DNA from: JBHGYD01 sp041920415
Lineage (GTDB): Bacteria > Bacillota > Bacilli > Bacillales > Anoxybacillaceae
DNA: 64,000 nt
Assembly: GCA_041920415.1 (NCBI GenBank)
Contig: JBHGYD010000054.1
Location: forward strand, 105,538-169,537
Direction of reading: 5' to 3'
The notes below the pieces were generated by a model. That model saw nothing but the letters and a program-made list of their open reading frames with translations. It did no database searches and was not told the origin of the DNA. Below, piece by piece: positions 61,248-64,000 of the stretch (the stretch's first letter is position 1; each line of letters begins with the position of its first letter). The position numbers were made by a program, and so were the translations under genes.

Positions 61248-62387
61248 TTACCCACCAAATGATGAATCTAAATATTTCTCTAATTTCAATACCGCTTCAT
61301 CCTCTTGTTTGCGGGAAACGTGCAAATAAACGTCAGCAGTCATATTTATTTTAGTGTGTCCAAGGCGGTCACTAACTGTTTTGATATCCACTCCACTTTC
61401 CAGTAACATAACTGCGTGGGTGTGGCGTAGTGCGTGTGGACCGAATTTGCTAAGGTTTGCTTTTTCAGCCATGCTCTCTAAAATCGCATTTATTTTCCAT
61501 TCATGATATGGAACGCCGTATTGATCTACCAACACATAATTGTTAAACTGGTTGTATCTTCCGAACTGTAATTTGTTTTTCGCTTGCCACAATTGAAATC
61601 TTTTTAATTCTTTTGTCAGTTTGTTGTCCATAGAAATCACTCGGTTACTTTTCTTTGTTTTTGGTGGGAAGGTTCCGAGATGATTTCTATTTTTGTTTAT
61701 GGTCATCAGTTTATTATCAAAATCGATATCATTCCAAGTTAAAGCCAGTAATTCACCTTTCCGTAACCCTGTTCGCAACAAAATAAAAACGGACATGTAT
61801 TCATCAAATTCGAATGTTTTAGCAACCGTCATAAGTTTTTCCACTTCTTCTTTGGTGAGGAATTTTATCTTTTCTTCCTCGTTTCCTTTAGAAATAGAAA
61901 TGCCTTGAAATTTGTTCCTATCAATGATTCCGTGCTCAACTGCTTTGTTCACAATAGTCATAAATGTTCCGTGTAAACTTTTAACTGTACTTTCCTTCAT
62001 CGTATCCAATTTTTTATTAATAAATTTTTGGTATTGCATTCTCGTTAGTTTTTGCAATTTGTAATTACCAAGTTCGGGGATAATATGGTTATACAATCTT
62101 GTTTTTCTTGTTTTTAGTGTTGTTTCTCTCAACTGTCCTCCATACAACTCTAAATACTGTTCAATCCAATCCTTTACAGTAATATCGCTGCTTTTTACGA
62201 TATCGACATCGCCAACGAACAATTTCTTTTCTATTTCCGCAGCGGCTAATTCCGCTTCTTTTTTTGAAGCAAAACCACGTTTTGACTTTTCTTTTATTTT
62301 TCCTGTCACTGGGTCTGTGTATTTAATGCGGTACTCGTATAGGTATTTTTTTGAGTTTTTGTTCTTGTATTTTCTTATGCTTGCCAT
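61248..62387 (-). CDS. int: Tyrosine-family site-specific integrase
   Basis: 379-residue recombinase. N-terminal arm-binding domain (IRKYKNKNSKKYLYEYRI), core-binding SAM-like domain (about residues 70-165), catalytic domain with Arg in RTGLRKGELLAL, His-x-x-Arg in HALRHTHA, GH in DRLGH and the nucleophile Tyr in TADVYLHV. Transcribed toward the attachment junction, the usual layout. ATG at 62387 is six bases after GGAGGG. Confidence 0.95.
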   Translation of the reverse strand: MASIRKYKNKNSKKYLYEYRIKYTDPVTGKIKEKSKRGFASKKEAELAAAEIEKKLFVGDVDIVKSSDITVKDWIEQYLELYGGQLRETTLKTRKTRLYNHIIPELGNYKLQKLTRMQYQKFINKKLDTMKESTVKSLHGTFMTIVNKAVEHGIIDRNKFQGISISKGNEEEKIKFLTKEEVEKLMTVAKTFEFDEYMSVFILLRTGLRKGELLALTWNDIDFDNKLMTINKNRNHLGTFPPKTKKSNRVISMDNKLTKELKRFQLWQAKNKLQFGRYNQFNNYVLVDQYGVPYHEWKINAILESMAEKANLSKFGPHALRHTHAVMLLESGVDIKTVSDRLGHTKINMTADVYLHVSRKQEDEAVLKLEKYLDSSFGG

Positions 62388-62405
62388 CATCAACCCTCCG
62401 ATTCA

Positions 62406-62432
62406 AAAATAGGCGAGCCGTCGCCCGCCTGT
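62406..62432 (-). terminator. Terminator of the repressor gene
   Basis: AGGCGAGC/GCCCGCCT (62411-62430) form a GC-rich hairpin; on the minus strand ATTTTTG follows. Confidence 0.75.
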
Positions 62433-62456
62433 TATTAAATCCCTAGCGCTAGAAAT

Positions 62457-63149
62457 TTAATCTAAAGTAACCGCATACCATATGACTTTTGCATAGATTT
62501 TTAAGTCATTCGTGGTATCATACGGAATTACGATGTCATGATATTTTCGATATGTTGATTCAGGACTAAAGATAAGCAGCTGATTTTCTTCATCACGTCT
62601 AAATCTTTTCATTGAATATTCGTTATCGTGACTGAAAATGACGATGTCATCATCTTTAAGTTCTTCAATTTCAATCGGTTTACATACAACATACGATCCG
62701 TTTGGGATAACCTTATTCATACTTTCTCCATTTACTTTTAAAGCGAATAGGTTTTTGCAATTAGCGTATTTACCAAGCATACTTTTAGGTAATTGTATAT
62801 ATTCAATATCATTTTTGGTTACAGGTTCTACCATAGATAGTGCTCCAGCTGCAATAGAACCATATAAAGGAAGTTCTGGCTCGCTTGTTTTGTATGAAAT
62901 ATTTTCTTCTCTTATAAATTGTTTTTTAATTGTTTCTTGTTCTTGTTTAGCCATCTCCTCAAGTTCCTCTACTGTTATCCCTAGACCTTTGCAAATCTTC
63001 AACACGTTATCTATCGAAGCTTTGCCTAGTCCTCGAGACAACATCGAACTCAATGTTGTTGGTGGCAATCCGATCGCTTCTGCAAATTGACGTTTACTTG
63101 TATATCCAGCTTCTTTTATTAAACGTTCTACTATTTTAGCTTTCTCCAT
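62457..63149 (-). CDS. Phage-type repressor with S24 peptidase domain
   Basis: 230-residue cI/LexA-like repressor. N-terminal helix-turn-helix (SKRQFAEAIGLPPTTLSSML), linker, then a C-terminal self-cleavage domain: Ala-Gly cleavage site in SIAAGAL, catalytic Ser in NGESMNK and Lys in YSMKRF. It should hold the element silent and be inactivated after DNA damage. AGGAGG is eight bases before ATG 63149 (63152 is also possible). Confidence 0.94.
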   Translation of the reverse strand: MEKAKIVERLIKEAGYTSKRQFAEAIGLPPTTLSSMLSRGLGKASIDNVLKICKGLGITVEELEEMAKQEQETIKKQFIREENISYKTSEPELPLYGSIAAGALSMVEPVTKNDIEYIQLPKSMLGKYANCKNLFALKVNGESMNKVIPNGSYVVCKPIEIEELKDDDIVIFSHDNEYSMKRFRRDEENQLLIFSPESTYRKYHDIVIPYDTTNDLKIYAKVIWYAVTLD

Positions 63150-63178
63150 CATTCCTACCTCCTTTCATATCGATTTGT

Positions 63179-63194
63179 GTACGATTTTTCGTAC
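63179..63194. repeat. Inverted repeat in the repressor leader
   Basis: GTACGA and TCGTAC flank TTTT. It lies between the repressor promoter and start codon and differs from the other operators. Confidence 0.6.
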
Positions 63195-63202
63195 ATGAAT
63201 AA

Positions 63203-63231
63203 ATAATAACACGTAACTGCGTTTATGTAAA
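63203..63231 (-). promoter_or_regulatory. Promoter of the phage repressor
   Basis: On the minus strand TTTACA (63231-63226) and TATTAT (63208-63203) with a 17-base spacer; an operator-like ACGTAACTGCGT sits between them. Confidence 0.72.
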
Positions 63232-63328
63232 TCTATTTTGAACGAAATTGCGTTAAAAAATTCAAGGAAAGTATTGACAATAAACGAAATTGCGTTTATA
63301 GTTTAATTAAAACGAACGCAATTGCGTT
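63211..63328. promoter_or_regulatory. Four operator sites of the phage genetic switch
   Basis: Sites with the pattern ACGnAATTGCGT occur at 63211-63224 (variant), 63241-63254, 63282-63297 and 63315-63328, the last being the perfect palindrome AACGCAATTGCGTT. One lies inside each divergent promoter, so the repressor can block both. Confidence 0.85.
63274..63302 (+). promoter_or_regulatory. Early (lytic-side) promoter of the element
   Basis: TTGACA (63274-63279), 17-base spacer, TATAGT (63297-63302). The spacer is filled by the operator at 63282-63297. Confidence 0.82.
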
Positions 63329-63352
63329 TAAGCGAAAAAAGGAGGGGTGTGA

Positions 63353-63574
63353 ATGTACTGTAATCTCAAGGCTGAAATGGCTAGACACGGCATTAAGGTA
63401 AAAGATATTGCAGAGTTATTGAATGTAAGGCGCGCAACTGTCAGTGAAAAGATTAATGGTAAATATCGTTTCTACTGCGATGAAGCATTGAAAATCAAGA
63501 AAGCTTTTTTTCCTAACTACAGTGTGGAATATCTTTTTGAAAGCAACCACGACAGCGACGGAAAAATAGCTTAG
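63353..63574 (+). CDS. Cro-like helix-turn-helix protein
   Basis: 73-residue DNA-binding protein; helix-turn-helix in VKDIAELLNVRRATVSEKING. First gene of the rightward early operon, so it probably acts as Cro or an antirepressor. AAGGAGGGG precedes the ATG at 63353. Confidence 0.85.
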   Translation: MYCNLKAEMARHGIKVKDIAELLNVRRATVSEKINGKYRFYCDEALKIKKAFFPNYSVEYLFESNHDSDGKIA

Positions 63575-63591
63575 TTGGTAGGTGATAAATC

Positions 63592-63861
63592 TTGCTAACT
63601 ATTAAATTGGATGAACACGAAATCGAGCAGCGCTTCCTTGAGGAGTTGCGGAAGCGCCTGGATGAAATTCAACATCGCCATACGTTCTGGGACATGAAAG
63701 AACTTTGCCGCCAAACGTGCATGAGTGAGAACAACATCAAAGAGAAGTTCTTTTATGATCCGCGTTTTCCGAAATTTCGGGTCGGTGGCAAATGGTACTT
63801 TCCGGCGAAAGAGTGTGAAGAATTTTTACTCCAATGGCTGAAAGAGCAGCCAACAGCTTAA
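63592..63861 (+). CDS. DUF771-type phage protein
   Basis: 89-residue protein (TFWDMKELCRQTCMSENNIK, FPKFRVGGKWYFPAKECEEF) resembling DUF771 proteins with a winged-helix/excisionase-like fold in phages of Gram-positive bacteria. Start TTG at 63592 follows AGGTGAT. Could be an excisionase-like DNA-binding protein; not proven. Confidence 0.72.
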   Translation: MLTIKLDEHEIEQRFLEELRKRLDEIQHRHTFWDMKELCRQTCMSENNIKEKFFYDPRFPKFRVGGKWYFPAKECEEFLLQWLKEQPTA

Positions 63862-63874
63862 AGGAGGTGAACAA

Positions 63875-64000
63875 ATGAAAATCGTGCCTAACACAAAAGA
63901 AAAGTTTTGCGTCAATTGTGGTTGTGTTCGAAAGTTCGTCGATGGAAAAGAAGGTATAGAACGTGAGCCCGGCAAGTTTTTCTGTTCACATTGCGGTATC
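63875..64000 (+). CDS. Zinc-ribbon-like phage protein, 5' part
   Basis: The first 42 codons of a gene that runs off the window. Cysteine pairs CVNC (with a further Cys) and CSHC indicate a zinc ribbon. AAAGGAGGTGA precedes the ATG at 63875. Function unknown. Confidence 0.75.
   Translation, partial: MKIVPNTKEKFCVNCGCVRKFVDGKEGIEREPGKFFCSHCGI

Overview
The window is a 64 kb chromosomal segment of a thermophilic-type Bacillaceae bacterium, most likely Anoxybacillus or a close Geobacillus/Parageobacillus relative. This rests on the protein sequences and on a gene order that closely follows the Bacillus subtilis yqeV-to-comGA segment (mtaB, rpsU, yqeY, yqfC, yqfD, phoH, ybeY, dgkA, era, recO, ccpN, yqfL, dnaG, sigA, cccA, ispH, nfo, zur, ispG, sodA, pbpA, pst, rpmG, gluP, glcK, yqgS, comGA). 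Genus is an inference; no 16S gene is present.

Layout. 1-6 kb: end of mtaB, deoC, yqeW, rpsU-yqeY, the sporulation pair yqfC-yqfD, phoH, ybeY, dgkA. 6.3-14 kb: a decayed cytidine deaminase gene, era, yqzL, recO, ccpN, the PPDK regulator, yqxD with an apparent one-base insertion at its start codon, dnaG, sigA. 14-27 kb: cytochrome c-550, trmK-yqfO, ispH, a DEAD-box helicase, nfo, a Zur-controlled zinc transporter with its regulator, and ispG. 27-40 kb: phosphate uptake split in two, pstSCA and then pstB-phoU about 8.6 kb downstream, each half behind its own PhoP-box-like repeats. Between them lie yqgB, a chemoreceptor, a tRNA(CAU) locus with an odd 74-bp tandem repeat, sodA, an MFS protein and a class B PBP. 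40-60 kb: a nucleotidyltransferase fused to a degenerate phosphomannomutase-like domain, rpmG, folate salvage, L-lactate dehydrogenase, rhomboid GluP, SpoVAF, glucokinase, a lipoteichoic acid synthase-type enzyme, a peptidoglycan peptidase and small membrane proteins.

60.5-64 kb: the competence ATPase gene comGA is cut off at codon 213, and an integrase, an S24-type repressor, a divergent operator/promoter region and early genes follow. This is the left end of a prophage or related integrative element sitting inside comGA; the right end is outside the window.

Compared with B. subtilis, three blocks are missing from otherwise conserved positions: yqeZ-floA-yqfB, pgpH and glyQS. Together with the cdd pseudogene and the yqxD frameshift this suggests streamlining (or assembly faults) between 2.7 and 10.6 kb. 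Start codons were moved from the longest frame wherever a good ribosome binding site and family length supported it. All family assignments come from reading motifs and gene order; no database search was run.
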